Assembly (NCBI GenBank): GCA_002433075.1
Contig: DJHM01000033.1
Location: 177,968 to 241,967, forward strand
Direction: 5' to 3'
From: Latescibacteria bacterium UBA6620
GTDB taxonomy: Bacteria > Latescibacterota > UBA2968
DNA: 64,000 nt
Under the pieces are notes generated by a model. That model was not told where the DNA came from. It made no database searches and worked only from the letters and a program-made list of their open reading frames with translations. Each line of letters starts with the position of its first letter. Within the stretch, counting starts at the first letter, position 1. Positions 6,462 through 15,844 of this stretch are shown one piece after another. The position numbers and the translations under genes were made by a program.

Positions 6462-7421
6462 ATGAAGCGACTTCGATACGACAAGTGGCAGAATCTGGCT
6501 TGGTACGGTGTCACCATCGACATCCCAGACGAGTGGAATCCGGGACAGCTCGTGGGAGATGCCCGATCGGGAAACGTCCGCCTGGACGATGCACAGATCG
6601 TACGCGTCGAGGTGGAATGGAAGGAGGCCGGCGGAGACCCGGAGGTTGCCAGAATCGTCGACCGCTACGTCGAGGGGCTCGCCAAAAACGCCCAGAAGGA
6701 GAAGCAGACCCTGAGCGTCGAACGGAGCGTGCTGATCGAAGGGTTAGACCTGCCCGGGCTTGCCGCCTGGGAATGCTTCCGGTGGAAGGGAGTACACGAG
6801 GTCACAACGCTTGCCGGGTACAGCCCCGTCAGCGACCGTCTGTTCTTCATCCGAGTCATGACCCGTCCGGATGAAGACGCACAGGAACTGTTGTCCAGAC
6901 TCTTCGGTTCACTGGCTGACACGCCTGCGGAGGCGTGGCAGCCGTGGGGGCTCTACGGTCTCCAGTGTAGTACGCCGCCTGACTTTCCATTGGAAGAATA
7001 TGACCTGAAATCGGGACATATTCGTCTTCTCTTCAAGAAGGAAAAATCGTTACTCCGAATAGACCGACTCAGCCTGGCGCGCACTCTACTGGCAGGGAGT
7101 TCCCTCTCCGACTGGTACCAACAGTTCTTCGCGAAGGATCTCCGCTTTATCGACACGCGCGTTGACACGCTCGACGACCAGGCCATATCAGTTCAGGGCG
7201 AGCCCAAAGGCAGGGTCCAGAGCTTGCTCCAGCCCTTGCCCTTTTGGAATACGCGGCCAAGACTCCACTTGAGAGGGCGGGCTTGGGTATCGGACGAAGA
7301 AAACAAGATCTTTGTCGCGCAATCCTTCTACAACAAAGAAGAAGACGCCCTCGATCTTGACACGATCCAGGACGCTATGCCGGGCCCTAATCGCCCCGCT
7401 CCCGTTGAGGCAACGTCGTGA
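6462..7421 (+). CDS. Unknown protein with two internal repeats, partner of a PqqD-like protein
   Basis: The 319-residue soluble product is not recognised, but it is internally duplicated. Residues 9-150 and 159-300 share a pattern: a W-x-x-x-G-x-x-x-x-x-P-(D/E)-x-(W/F) entry (WYGVTIDIPDEW; LYGLQCSTPPDF), a G-(N/H)-(V/I)-R-L strand, and a closing (R/K)-(L/I)-F-(F/V) strand followed by an acidic helix (RLFFIRVMTRPDEDAQELL; KIFVAQSFYNKEEDALDL). It has no signal peptide or membrane segment. Its stop overlaps the PqqD-like gene (GTGA), so the two products probably work together. Its promoter is separate from that of lexA. Confidence 0.75.
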   Translation: MKRLRYDKWQNLAWYGVTIDIPDEWNPGQLVGDARSGNVRLDDAQIVRVEVEWKEAGGDPEVARIVDRYVEGLAKNAQKEKQTLSVERSVLIEGLDLPGLAAWECFRWKGVHEVTTLAGYSPVSDRLFFIRVMTRPDEDAQELLSRLFGSLADTPAEAWQPWGLYGLQCSTPPDFPLEEYDLKSGHIRLLFKKEKSLLRIDRLSLARTLLAGSSLSDWYQQFFAKDLRFIDTRVDTLDDQAISVQGEPKGRVQSLLQPLPFWNTRPRLHLRGRAWVSDEENKIFVAQSFYNKEEDALDLDTIQDAMPGPNRPAPVEATS

Positions 7422-7846
7422 ACTTCAGGCGCAGCCCCAAAATCGGACGAGACGCCATGTTGAAGTCCCGTCCCGCACGTAACGACGCGCTCGACTGGGA
7501 AAAAACGGACGACGACGAAGTCTCGATCACCCTCACCCGCGGAACGGATTGGAAAGCCCGGATCCTTTCCAAGATTTTCTGGATCCCCGAACGTCGAACT
7601 CTCTTGCTCGACCAGATCGGAACTCAGGTCTGGGAAATGTGCGACGGAAAAACCTCCGTCGATGCGATGATTCGCAAGCTGAGCGAGGAGCACCAGCTGA
7701 ACCTCAAAGAGGCCGAAGTGTCTCTACTGAACTACTTGCAGAATTTGGGCAAGAAACGCCTCGTGGGATTCTTGGTCGACAAGACCGACCTCCCTAAGGC
7801 AAAGAAGAAAGGCCCCAACGCGAGCGGAAAGGCGTGGGGCGCGTGA
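7418..7846 (+). CDS. PqqD-family protein
   Basis: A 142-residue protein starting at GTG 7418, overlapping the previous gene by four bases. Residues about 40-125 match the PqqD winged-helix fold: a beta entry (ERRTLLLDQIGTQVWEMCDG), then helix KTSVDAMIRKLSEEHQLNLKEAEVSLLNYLQNL. PqqD proteins bind a leader peptide and hand it to a modifying enzyme, usually a radical SAM protein. Here no peptide precursor or radical SAM enzyme is adjacent; the only partner is the two-repeat protein. An N-terminal extension of about 40 residues and a Lys-rich tail flank the domain. A role in peptide modification is therefore possible but unproved. Confidence 0.75.
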   Translation: MNFRRSPKIGRDAMLKSRPARNDALDWEKTDDDEVSITLTRGTDWKARILSKIFWIPERRTLLLDQIGTQVWEMCDGKTSVDAMIRKLSEEHQLNLKEAEVSLLNYLQNLGKKRLVGFLVDKTDLPKAKKKGPNASGKAWGA

Positions 7847-7863
7847 AAAAGGTCCTCCATTTC

Positions 7864-7900
7864 AAAAAAGGCTCTGCCGAGAATTCGGCAGAGCCTTTTT
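7864..7900. terminator. Bidirectional terminator between the PqqD-like gene and nuoN
   Basis: AAAAAAGGCTCTGCCGA pairs with TCGGCAGAGCCTTTTT around GAAT, with A and T tracts on both sides, so it can work for the convergent plus-strand pair and for the nuo operon. Confidence 0.93.
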
Positions 7901-7919
7901 CATCTTCTGTTGAGTAGAC

Positions 7920-9440
7920 TTACCTGAGCATAGCCTGTGCAGCCGCCTGAACGGGGGCGTAGAGTGTGGTCGATTGGGCCGTCAGGTCCGACAACGGTCC
8001 AAAGTAGATGCCAAACACTACCGTCCCGGCGAACAGCACCGCCAGGGTCACCGTCGCGATGGCCGGGATCCCGAGAGGCTCAGCAACCGCAGGATCTTCG
8101 AGATACATTGTACGAGCGATGCGCCAGTAGTAGTAGAGTGACACCGCGCTGTTCAACACACCAACAACGGCCAACCACCACAGGCCCCCTTCCACCACCG
8201 CGCTGAACAGATAGAGCTTACCTGCAAATCCGGCTGTCGGTGGCAGTCCCGTCAGCGAGGCTAGGAAGAACGTCATCACGGCCGCGATGAAGGGTGACCG
8301 CCAGCCCAGCCCGGCAAAATCCTTGATGTCCTCACTTCCCGTCCGGTCGGCTACCAGGAGCACCACGAAGAAAGCCCCTAAATTCATGAACAGATAGACC
8401 GCCGCGTAGAACATCACACCCTGCAGGCCTGCCGACGAAAGCATGACCACGCCCATCATCATGTAGCCTGCGTGAGCGATACTCGAATAGGCCAGAAGTC
8501 GCTTCAGATTGTTCTGCCATATCGCCGTCAAGTTGCCCAGCGTCATCGTGCAAGCCGACACGATGGCCAACAACTCGGGCCATTGTCCGGCAAGCGACGT
8601 TCCCAAAGTACCGTCGTAGGATGACAGGCCGACGTAGAAAAATCGGGCCAGCATCGCGAATCCAACCGCTTTGGGCGCGACGGACAGGAAGGCGGTAACC
8701 GGGGTCGGTGCACCTTCGTAAACATCTGGACACCAGAAATGGAAGGGTACACAGGCAACCTTGTAGCCGAAGCCCGCCATTGACATGGTCGCGGCCAGGA
8801 AGAGGGTCAGGTCAAGTCCGCCCTGCGCCGCGATCCGGCTCGACACCTCGAATAGGTCGAGTGTGCCCGTCAAACCGTAGATCAGGCTGAAGCCGTAGAG
8901 CATCACACCAGACGACACACCGCCATAGACCACGTATTTAAGAGCCGCCTCGTTCGAACGCTGCACGTGCCGCTGGTAGCCCGCCAGAATGAACGACGGG
9001 AGGCTCACGAGTTCGAGAGTGAGATACATCATCAGCAGGTTCGTCGAAGACGCCATCAGGAACCCACCGAGGACGATCGTCAGCAGAACAGCATAAAACT
9101 CCGCAAGCTTTTCATCGATGTCAGTCGACTGGATCCCGAAAACTACGACGACCAGTGTGGTTCCCGCCATCAAGAGTTTGAAGAAAAGGCCGAAATCATC
9201 GAGCGCCATCATGCCGGCGAACAGGGACCGTGGCTCCGTACCGTAGAGCCCCACGATCGACCAGACCGCCCACAAGAGACCCGCAAGGGTCAACCCCGTC
9301 ATCAGGGCGCGCTTTTCACCTGAGTAGACCAGGTCGACCGTGACGATCACGAGAATCGAAATCGTCAGCGCAAGCTCAGGTCCAGCGAACTGAAGACTCT
9401 CCAGGTTTGAGGCGATCGCCGCTTGTAGCAGATCCGACAA
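7920..9440 (-). CDS. nuoN: NADH-quinone oxidoreductase subunit N
   Basis: A 506-residue, very hydrophobic protein with about 14 membrane helices, one of three antiporter-like proton-pumping subunits of complex I. It contains the family core around LYGFSLIYGLTGTLDL, FHFWCPDVYEGAPTPVTAFL and RLLAYSSIAHAGYMMMG, including the lysine and acidic residues of the membrane half-channels. It is the last gene of the operon, ending 20 bases from the bidirectional terminator, and starts 11 bases after the nuoM stop. Confidence 0.96.
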   Translation of the reverse strand: MSDLLQAAIASNLESLQFAGPELALTISILVIVTVDLVYSGEKRALMTGLTLAGLLWAVWSIVGLYGTEPRSLFAGMMALDDFGLFFKLLMAGTTLVVVVFGIQSTDIDEKLAEFYAVLLTIVLGGFLMASSTNLLMMYLTLELVSLPSFILAGYQRHVQRSNEAALKYVVYGGVSSGVMLYGFSLIYGLTGTLDLFEVSSRIAAQGGLDLTLFLAATMSMAGFGYKVACVPFHFWCPDVYEGAPTPVTAFLSVAPKAVGFAMLARFFYVGLSSYDGTLGTSLAGQWPELLAIVSACTMTLGNLTAIWQNNLKRLLAYSSIAHAGYMMMGVVMLSSAGLQGVMFYAAVYLFMNLGAFFVVLLVADRTGSEDIKDFAGLGWRSPFIAAVMTFFLASLTGLPPTAGFAGKLYLFSAVVEGGLWWLAVVGVLNSAVSLYYYWRIARTMYLEDPAVAEPLGIPAIATVTLAVLFAGTVVFGIYFGPLSDLTAQSTTLYAPVQAAAQAMLR

Positions 9441-9451
9441 GTAGACGCTCC

Positions 9452-11032
9452 TTAGAACGCGTTCGCCGCCATCCCCGAGTGGGCGGACAACGTGTGCGAG
9501 AGGTCGCTCAACGACGCTGCGATCAGGTCGAGTACCGGCGCGGGATAGATTCCGAGAACAATGACGACCACAGCCAGGGGCACGATCGTGGCGATCTCAC
9601 GACTGTTGATTTCGGGCAGGTCCTTGTTTCGTTCGTTGAACGAGCCCATAAACAGTCGCTGGAACGCCCAAAGCATGTATCCGGCACCGAGCAGGACACC
9701 CAGGGTTCCAATGATCGTCAGTGTGCGATGCACGGGGAACGCCCCGAGGAAACACAGCGCCTCGCTGATGAACCCTGAGAGACCGGGCAGTCCGAGAGCC
9801 GCGAAATACGCAATCATCGTCAGACTTCCGTAGATCGGCATGTGGGTCCACAGCCCTCCGAAACCAAGCTGGCCGCGCAGTTCCGGCTCGTGATAGTCGT
9901 TTGGGAAAACGATGTAGCGATGGTGCGCCCGGTCGTAGATCACGCCGACAAGAAGGAAGAGCATCGCAGTGATCGTTCCGTGATTGAACATCTGGAACAC
10001 CGCGCCGTTGATTCCGTGTACTGTGAACGCCGACATCCCCAGGATGACGTAGCCCATATGGCTGATACTCGAATAGGCAACCAGGCGCTTCAGATCGGTC
10101 TGGGCAAGGGCACAGAACGCTCCGTAAACGATGTTGACCACCCCGATCACGGCCAGGAGGGTGCTGAAGTACTGGGAGGCGTCAGGCAACATCTGGTAGT
10201 TGAACCGCAGAATGCCGTAAGTACCCATCTTCAACAAGACGCCCGCAAGAATTACGCTGATGGCCGTCGGCGCCTCGACATGAGCATCTGGCAACCAGGT
10301 ATGGAACGGGAACAGCGGAACCTTGATGGCGAAACCGATAAACATCGCCATCCACAACATCAGCGGCGCCGAACGTCCGAAGATCGTGCCCGCGCGCAGC
10401 CATTCGCTGTGGTTTGCCTGGTCCATCATGACCAGCATGTTAAAGGTGTTCTCGCCCGTCGCCGGATCGGTTGTGTTGAAGTACATGGCCAGCATGGCGA
10501 GCAGGAGCAACACACTCCCCGCCAGCGTGTAGAGGAAGAATTTGATCGCCGCGTATTCTTTCCTCGGACCACCCCAGATCCCGATCAGGAAATACATCGG
10601 CAGAAGCATGATTTCCCAGAAGACGTAGAACAGGAAGAAGTCGAGAGAAACGAACACGCCCTGCATTCCCGTCTGAAGCAGGAGCAGCAACGCAAAGTAG
10701 CCCTTCACGCCTTTTTCAATCGACCACGATGCAGGAATGCAAAGTAAGGTGATGAGCGCCGTCAGAAGCACCATCGACACACTCAGACCGTCCAGACCGA
10801 TGTGATACTCGATATTGAAGGACGGAATCCACGGCACCTGGACGACGAACTGCATTGCTGGGTTGGCGCGGTCGTAGGCATTGAACAGCCACACTGCCAG
10901 CACCATACAGATCCCGGTTGTCAGCAGGGCCAGCCACCTGATCGTGTTCTTCTGCTCGCCCGGCACGCACAGAATGACAGCCGCGCCAATTACCGGGACG
11001 AAAGTGAGAAGTGTCAGAATCCACTGATCCAT
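9452..11032 (-). CDS. nuoM: NADH-quinone oxidoreductase subunit M
   Basis: A 526-residue antiporter-like subunit of complex I. Recognisable segments include YHIGLDGLSVSMVLLTALIT, FYVFWEIMLLPMYFLIGIWGG, FPFHTWLPDAHVEAPTAISVILAG and RLVAYSSISHMGYVILG, with the conserved Glu of the WE motif and the Lys in the broken helix region. The start ATG has GGAGG 7-8 bases upstream. It is separated from nuoL by 109 bases in which nothing else was seen. Confidence 0.97.
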   Translation of the reverse strand: MDQWILTLLTFVPVIGAAVILCVPGEQKNTIRWLALLTTGICMVLAVWLFNAYDRANPAMQFVVQVPWIPSFNIEYHIGLDGLSVSMVLLTALITLLCIPASWSIEKGVKGYFALLLLLQTGMQGVFVSLDFFLFYVFWEIMLLPMYFLIGIWGGPRKEYAAIKFFLYTLAGSVLLLLAMLAMYFNTTDPATGENTFNMLVMMDQANHSEWLRAGTIFGRSAPLMLWMAMFIGFAIKVPLFPFHTWLPDAHVEAPTAISVILAGVLLKMGTYGILRFNYQMLPDASQYFSTLLAVIGVVNIVYGAFCALAQTDLKRLVAYSSISHMGYVILGMSAFTVHGINGAVFQMFNHGTITAMLFLLVGVIYDRAHHRYIVFPNDYHEPELRGQLGFGGLWTHMPIYGSLTMIAYFAALGLPGLSGFISEALCFLGAFPVHRTLTIIGTLGVLLGAGYMLWAFQRLFMGSFNERNKDLPEINSREIATIVPLAVVVIVLGIYPAPVLDLIAASLSDLSHTLSAHSGMAANAF

Positions 11033-11141
11033 CCGTCGAGCTCCTCCCGCTCAGTTTCTCAAACAAGCAAGTCGTCTTAAATCACGAAGTGCACGCCCGC
11101 GACAAAGCGCCGTCAGCCTTGGGCGTTGGGCCGCCCTACTC

Positions 11142-13217
11142 TCAGACGACCATCCTGGCGATCATCAGAACGATCATTCCCGCAAGGAGCAAAATTACGT
11201 AGGTCTGTATTCTACCGGTCTGGACGCGTCGAAGCTGGCCACCGGCCTCGATGATCGAGTCCGCGACCAAGTTGACCAGCCCGTCGACGATCTTCCTATC
11301 CGCCAGGCCTTGAATCCACGCCAACGCCCGTGCGAAGTAAGCCGACAGGTTGACGATGCCGTCGATAATCCAAGTGTCGAACCAGGAGAGCGCCGAGCGC
11401 AGAGCCATCGTCCCCCGTATGAAGCTCGCCGAATACATTTCATCGAAGTACCACTTGTTATGCAGGGCGCGGAACAGCCACGACGTTTCGAGAAGCTTCG
11501 CCTCGTGCGCCATCATGGCTTTCTGATTGTTGTAGTATCTCTTGTAGGCCAGGAAGATTCCGCCTGCAGCCAACAGGATCGAAAGAGCCATGGCCGGGTA
11601 GTGAGCACGATGGGCGGGATCGTCGTGACTACCCCCTGCCGTCATCATTGCCGCTTCCGTATTCGGAGTGGTCGCAGGCAATGACACCTGGGCATCCATC
11701 AGAGCCACCTGCGGGGGCTCCTTGACCAGATCATAGAACCATCCCTGGCCCACTGGATTCAGACTGTAGAAAAACCATAGGCTGAGAGAGGCAAGAACGA
11801 CCAGCGGGATGGTCATTGCCCGTGGGGATTCGTGCGCGTGCGACACCCGTTCATCGGCAGGCTCACCGTAGAAGGTCACGAAGACCAGCCGGAACATGTA
11901 ATAAGCGGTCAGGAAGGCAGCAGCGAACCCGAAGAGCGGTATTAAAAAATGCTGCGGGTGGGCGAACCCGCCAAAACCCAGGGCTCCCGCCAGAATCGCG
12001 TCCTTACTCAGGAAGCCTGATGTCAGCGGGACCCCCGCCAAAGCCACGGTTGCCAGCAGGAATGTGGCAAACGTGACCGGCATCTGCTTTCTCAGCCCGC
12101 CCATGTTCCGCATGTCCTGCTCGTCAACGTCGTGATCGCCGTGGTAGGCGTCGTGCATGGCGTGAATCACGCTTCCGCTACCCAGGAACAGACAGGCCTT
12201 GAAGGCCGCGTGTGTGACCAGATGGAAGAACCCGGCAACATAGGCACCCACACCAAGTCCCATGATCATGTAGCCGAGCTGGCTGATCGTCGAATATGCC
12301 AGCACTCGTTTGATGTCGTACTGGGCAACCGCGATCGTCGATCCTAGCAGCGCAGTAATGGCCCCGATGTAGGCGATGACCACCATCGCGTCGGGTGTCA
12401 GGATTGGGAACATCCGTGTCACCATGTATACGCCCGCAGCCACCATCGTGGCCGCGTGAATCAGCGCGCTGACCGGAGTCGGGCCTTCCATAGCGTCCGG
12501 CAGCCAGACGTGCAGCGGGAACTGAGCCGACTTTCCGATGGCGCCGCAGAACAGACAGAGCCCGGCCGCCGTCAGCAGCCACCCGCTGACTTTACCCGCA
12601 GCGATGCCGTCATACACACTCTGGAAGTCGAATGCCCCGACCTTCCAGAACAGGATCATGATGCCGACGAAAAAGCCGAGATCACCCACCCTGTTCGTGA
12701 GAAACGCCTTCTTGCTCGCATTCGCCGGAGCATCCCGCTCAAACCAGAACCCGATCAGGAGATACGAACTCAGACCCACGAGTTCCCAGAAGACGTAGAG
12801 CAGAAGAAAGTTGTCGACGATGACCAGACCCAGCATGGAGAACGAAAAGATGCCCAGGAAGCCGAAGAACCGGCTGTACTTCTCGTCGCCGTGCATGTAG
12901 CTAGTCGAATAGAGATGAACAAGGAAGCTGACGACCGTCACAACCATGAGCATGACGGCCGTGATGTTGTCGACGAGGAGACCGACGCTGATCTGGTGCG
13001 ACTCGAGGTCGAGCCACACGAACGGCCCGAACAGCATTTTCCAATCCGCGCTGTAGGCGGTCAGCGCCTCGATAAAGATGCGCAGGGACAACAGGAAGGC
13101 GATCCCGATGCACCCGAGGGGTACGAAGTCACCCCCTCGGGGCAAACGCCGGCCGAAAAACGCTTGAACGGCGAAACCCAGCAGAGGCAGAACCGGAATC
13201 AGAATAACAGAAAGCAT
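11142..13217 (-). CDS. nuoL: NADH-quinone oxidoreductase subunit L
   Basis: The 691-residue product has the antiporter-like core (VGLLVDNITAVMLMVVT, FWELVGLSSYLLIGFW, KSAQFPLHVWLPDAMEGPTPVSALIHAATMVAAG, STISQLGYMIMG) and the long C-terminal region that, in complex I, forms the lateral helix lying along NuoM and NuoN. A loop insertion near residues 495-525 and a hydrophobic C-terminal helix are visible. It is the most distal of the three pumping subunits. It lies between nuoK and nuoM, which is the usual order. Confidence 0.97.
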   Translation of the reverse strand: MLSVILIPVLPLLGFAVQAFFGRRLPRGGDFVPLGCIGIAFLLSLRIFIEALTAYSADWKMLFGPFVWLDLESHQISVGLLVDNITAVMLMVVTVVSFLVHLYSTSYMHGDEKYSRFFGFLGIFSFSMLGLVIVDNFLLLYVFWELVGLSSYLLIGFWFERDAPANASKKAFLTNRVGDLGFFVGIMILFWKVGAFDFQSVYDGIAAGKVSGWLLTAAGLCLFCGAIGKSAQFPLHVWLPDAMEGPTPVSALIHAATMVAAGVYMVTRMFPILTPDAMVVIAYIGAITALLGSTIAVAQYDIKRVLAYSTISQLGYMIMGLGVGAYVAGFFHLVTHAAFKACLFLGSGSVIHAMHDAYHGDHDVDEQDMRNMGGLRKQMPVTFATFLLATVALAGVPLTSGFLSKDAILAGALGFGGFAHPQHFLIPLFGFAAAFLTAYYMFRLVFVTFYGEPADERVSHAHESPRAMTIPLVVLASLSLWFFYSLNPVGQGWFYDLVKEPPQVALMDAQVSLPATTPNTEAAMMTAGGSHDDPAHRAHYPAMALSILLAAGGIFLAYKRYYNNQKAMMAHEAKLLETSWLFRALHNKWYFDEMYSASFIRGTMALRSALSWFDTWIIDGIVNLSAYFARALAWIQGLADRKIVDGLVNLVADSIIEAGGQLRRVQTGRIQTYVILLLAGMIVLMIARMVV

Positions 13218-13309
13218 AATTCCCCAGTGCGAATCAAAAAGACGGTGCTACTGAGTATCGGACAAAGCCACGATCCGTCTGCGGCAATCTTTGGTTTCGT
13301 CGAGCGAGA

Positions 13310-13615
13310 TCAGCCGCTTAGCGAGTGGAGTCGATCCACAGTGACGGTGTGATGGTTGCGATAGATGTTCAGGACGATGGCGAGAGCAACTGCGGCTTCC
13401 GCCGCCGCCAGGATGATGACGAAGAGGGCGAACAGTTGCCCGCTGATTCCCACATCCGAGAACTTCGAAAAAGCCACCAGGTTGATGTTCCCCGCGTTCA
13501 GGATCAATTCGACGCCCATCAGAACGCTGATCGCATTGCGACGAGTGGAAACGGCCAGTACGCCGAGCGAAAACAGGATGGCGGCAACGACGAGGTAGTG
13601 CGTCAGACCGATCAA
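13310..13615 (-). CDS. nuoK: NADH-quinone oxidoreductase subunit K
   Basis: A 101-residue protein with three membrane helices, the normal NuoK size. The conserved glutamates are in LMGVELILNAGNINLVAF and AAAEAAVALAIVLNIYR, which line the proton path in the membrane arm. Its start overlaps the nuoJ stop by four bases. A gap of 92 bases without features separates it from nuoL. Confidence 0.96.
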   Translation of the reverse strand: MIGLTHYLVVAAILFSLGVLAVSTRRNAISVLMGVELILNAGNINLVAFSKFSDVGISGQLFALFVIILAAAEAAVALAIVLNIYRNHHTVTVDRLHSLSG

Positions 13616-14121
13616 AGGTCACCCTCCTCGTTATCCCGACTCGCAAGCATCGAGGCACCGATGAGGGCGGCCAGGAGCAGCATTGCGGCGATCTCGAAGG
13701 GAAGGACGTATTCACTCATCAAGAGTCGACCAATGCTCACCGTCGTGCTGGCTGGCTCCACCCCCTCCACCATTTGCCACGGGGTCCTGAAAATGATCGT
13801 TGCCAGAAGCGCGAACCCTACACCGACTACCGCCACGCTTCGTTTGAAGTGCACCCGCTCAGCCAGAATTTGAAGGTCGTAGATTCTGTTCGTCAGCATC
13901 ACACCGAACAACATCAGTACGAGAATGCCGCCCACGTAGACGAGCACCTGAGCGCCGGCAACGAAATCCGCCCCAAGAAACACATACAACCCGGCCGTTC
14001 CGAAAAACGTGAACAGCAGGGCGAAGACGGCGTGGATGAGTCGGTTGGCGAACACCACAACCACGCCCGATCCGACAGTGATCAGGGCGAACAGATAGAA
14101 GGTGAGCGTCGACAGGGCCAT
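13612..14121 (-). CDS. nuoJ: NADH-quinone oxidoreductase subunit J
   Basis: A 169-residue membrane protein with five predicted helices. The helix with the pi-bulge region is recognisable as FVAGAQVLVYVGGILVLMLFGVML, including the conserved VYVGG segment. NuoJ links the quinone chamber region to the antiporter-like subunits. It begins one base after the nuoI stop and overlaps nuoK. Confidence 0.94.
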   Translation of the reverse strand: MALSTLTFYLFALITVGSGVVVVFANRLIHAVFALLFTFFGTAGLYVFLGADFVAGAQVLVYVGGILVLMLFGVMLTNRIYDLQILAERVHFKRSVAVVGVGFALLATIIFRTPWQMVEGVEPASTTVSIGRLLMSEYVLPFEIAAMLLLAALIGASMLASRDNEEGDL

Positions 14122-14122
14122 G

Positions 14123-14632
14123 TCAACCGGCCGTGGCCGCCTCCTTGTCCGTGTCCTTCGATGCGTCAGCCGATTCGAGGTCGTCGTATTCCCAGGGCTT
14201 CGCGTACTTGTAGAGCAGGTCTGTACGATCGTAGACAGAGGCTTCGTAGTGAGGCGTCATGATGAGGCACTCCGTGGGACACGGATAGGTGCACAGCCCA
14301 CAATAGCAACAAAGCGACATGTCTATGTCGAACCGTAATACTTTCAGACGCTTCTTGGTGCCTTTCGAAGTCAGCCCCAGATCGATGTCCTCACCGACCT
14401 TCTCGGTTTCGATATAGATACAGTCAACCGGACAGGCGCGGGCACATTGGTCGCAGCCGATGCAATCGTCGATGTCGTTGAACAACTGGTTTCGAGCGCG
14501 CTCCGGCATCTCCCATCGCTCTTCCGGGTACTGGAGCGTAATCGAGGGCGTGAACAGATGCTTCAGCGTGATATTCATGCCCGTCCAGATCGTTGAAATC
14601 GACTGCACGATGTTAGAAAAATAACGCCCCAT
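14123..14632 (-). CDS. nuoI: NADH-quinone oxidoreductase subunit I (two 4Fe-4S clusters)
   Basis: A 169-residue ferredoxin-like subunit. Two CxxCxxCxxxCP motifs are intact: Cys57, 60, 63, 67 (CIGCDQCARACP) and Cys108, 111, 114, 118 (CCYCGLCTYPCP). They bind clusters N6a and N6b, which carry electrons towards NuoB. An amphipathic N-terminal segment and an acidic C-terminal tail of about 20 residues lie outside the core. It sits between nuoH and nuoJ. Confidence 0.97.
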   Translation of the reverse strand: MGRYFSNIVQSISTIWTGMNITLKHLFTPSITLQYPEERWEMPERARNQLFNDIDDCIGCDQCARACPVDCIYIETEKVGEDIDLGLTSKGTKKRLKVLRFDIDMSLCCYCGLCTYPCPTECLIMTPHYEASVYDRTDLLYKYAKPWEYDDLESADASKDTDKEAATAG

Positions 14633-14656
14633 GAAGTAGCCTCGATAGAACGGAGA

Positions 14657-15829
14657 TCAGGCCGCCTGTGTGCGCTGAGAACGGCCCTCGGAGAGACCTC
14701 GAGCAGCCGACCTGAAGAAGAATGCGAATATGACGACGGTAGCCACGATCGCCAACGTGGTGCCCAATACCCGCAACCACTCGGGCGCGGCGAAGTTCCA
14801 GACAACCGAACCGAGAATACAGACGAACGCGCCAGGCGTGAGCACTTTCCACCCTACGAACATGAGCTGGTCGACGCGAAGACGCGGTACGGTCCAGCGA
14901 ACCCACATTTGAACGAACACGAGCCACATCATCTTGACGATCATCCAGAACACGCCGCCGGGGAAGGTGCCTCCGAAGGGCGAAGACCATCCGCCCAGGA
15001 ACACGGCGGCGGTAACGAAGCTGACAGCCGCCATGGCTGCGTATTCCGCGATAAAGAAGTAAGAGAACCGCATACCGCTGTACTCGGTATGATACCCCGC
15101 AACGAGCTCCGATTCTGCTTCCGGAATGTCGAACGGCGTACGGTTGACCTCGGCAAGGGTCGAAATGTAAAACAGGAAAAATCCAAGGAACGTAAACGGG
15201 TTCCTGAACACGAACCAGTGGGTGACACCGCCCTCCTGAGCCCTGATAATGTCCTGCAGGTTCAGGGAGCCCACGAGAGGAACGACCGCCAGAAGCAGCA
15301 AGGCGACTGGAATTTCATACGACACGACCTGCGCCGCGGACCTCATCGCCCCAAGAAGGGCCCATTTGTTGTTCGAGGACCACCCCGCCATGAGAATACC
15401 AATCACCCCCACGGAAGAGATGGCCAAGATGTAGAAGAGACCGATGTTCAGATTGCTGACGATGATCGACTCACTGAAGGGGATGGCTGCGTAAACCGCG
15501 AAGGAGCCGACGAACACGAGCAACGGCGCAAACTTGAACAGAAAAGAATCCGCGGCAGCGGGGATAATGTCCTCTTTGAGCAGCAGCTTGATTCCATCGG
15601 CCAGGGTTTGCGACCACCCGTGCCATCCCCCGACGCGCATCGGCCCTACACGGTCTTGCATGTGGCCAGACACCTTGCGTTCCAACCAGACGAGCACCAT
15701 GCCAAGCACGGAGATGAATCCAAGCAGGAGGGCAGCGGAAAGCAAACCGAGGAGCGGAGACAGATAACCCAGCGGCACATCGGCCAGGAAGGGGACGTTT
15801 GCAATCAGGTATTTGGCGAACTCTTGCAT
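14657..15829 (-). CDS. nuoH: NADH-quinone oxidoreductase subunit H
   Basis: The 390-residue product has about nine membrane helices. It matches NuoH at VWLERKVSGHMQDRVGPMRVG, DGIKLLLKEDIIP, SYEIPVALLLL and NRTPFDIPEAESELVAGYHTEYSGMRF; the last contains the acidic loop that forms part of the quinone-binding chamber. NuoH joins the membrane and peripheral arms. It follows nuoD directly because the operon lacks nuoE, nuoF and nuoG, which often lie between them. Confidence 0.97.
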   Translation of the reverse strand: MQEFAKYLIANVPFLADVPLGYLSPLLGLLSAALLLGFISVLGMVLVWLERKVSGHMQDRVGPMRVGGWHGWSQTLADGIKLLLKEDIIPAAADSFLFKFAPLLVFVGSFAVYAAIPFSESIIVSNLNIGLFYILAISSVGVIGILMAGWSSNNKWALLGAMRSAAQVVSYEIPVALLLLAVVPLVGSLNLQDIIRAQEGGVTHWFVFRNPFTFLGFFLFYISTLAEVNRTPFDIPEAESELVAGYHTEYSGMRFSYFFIAEYAAMAAVSFVTAAVFLGGWSSPFGGTFPGGVFWMIVKMMWLVFVQMWVRWTVPRLRVDQLMFVGWKVLTPGAFVCILGSVVWNFAAPEWLRVLGTTLAIVATVVIFAFFFRSAARGLSEGRSQRTQAA

Positions 15830-15844
15830 AACCGATCGCCGCGC

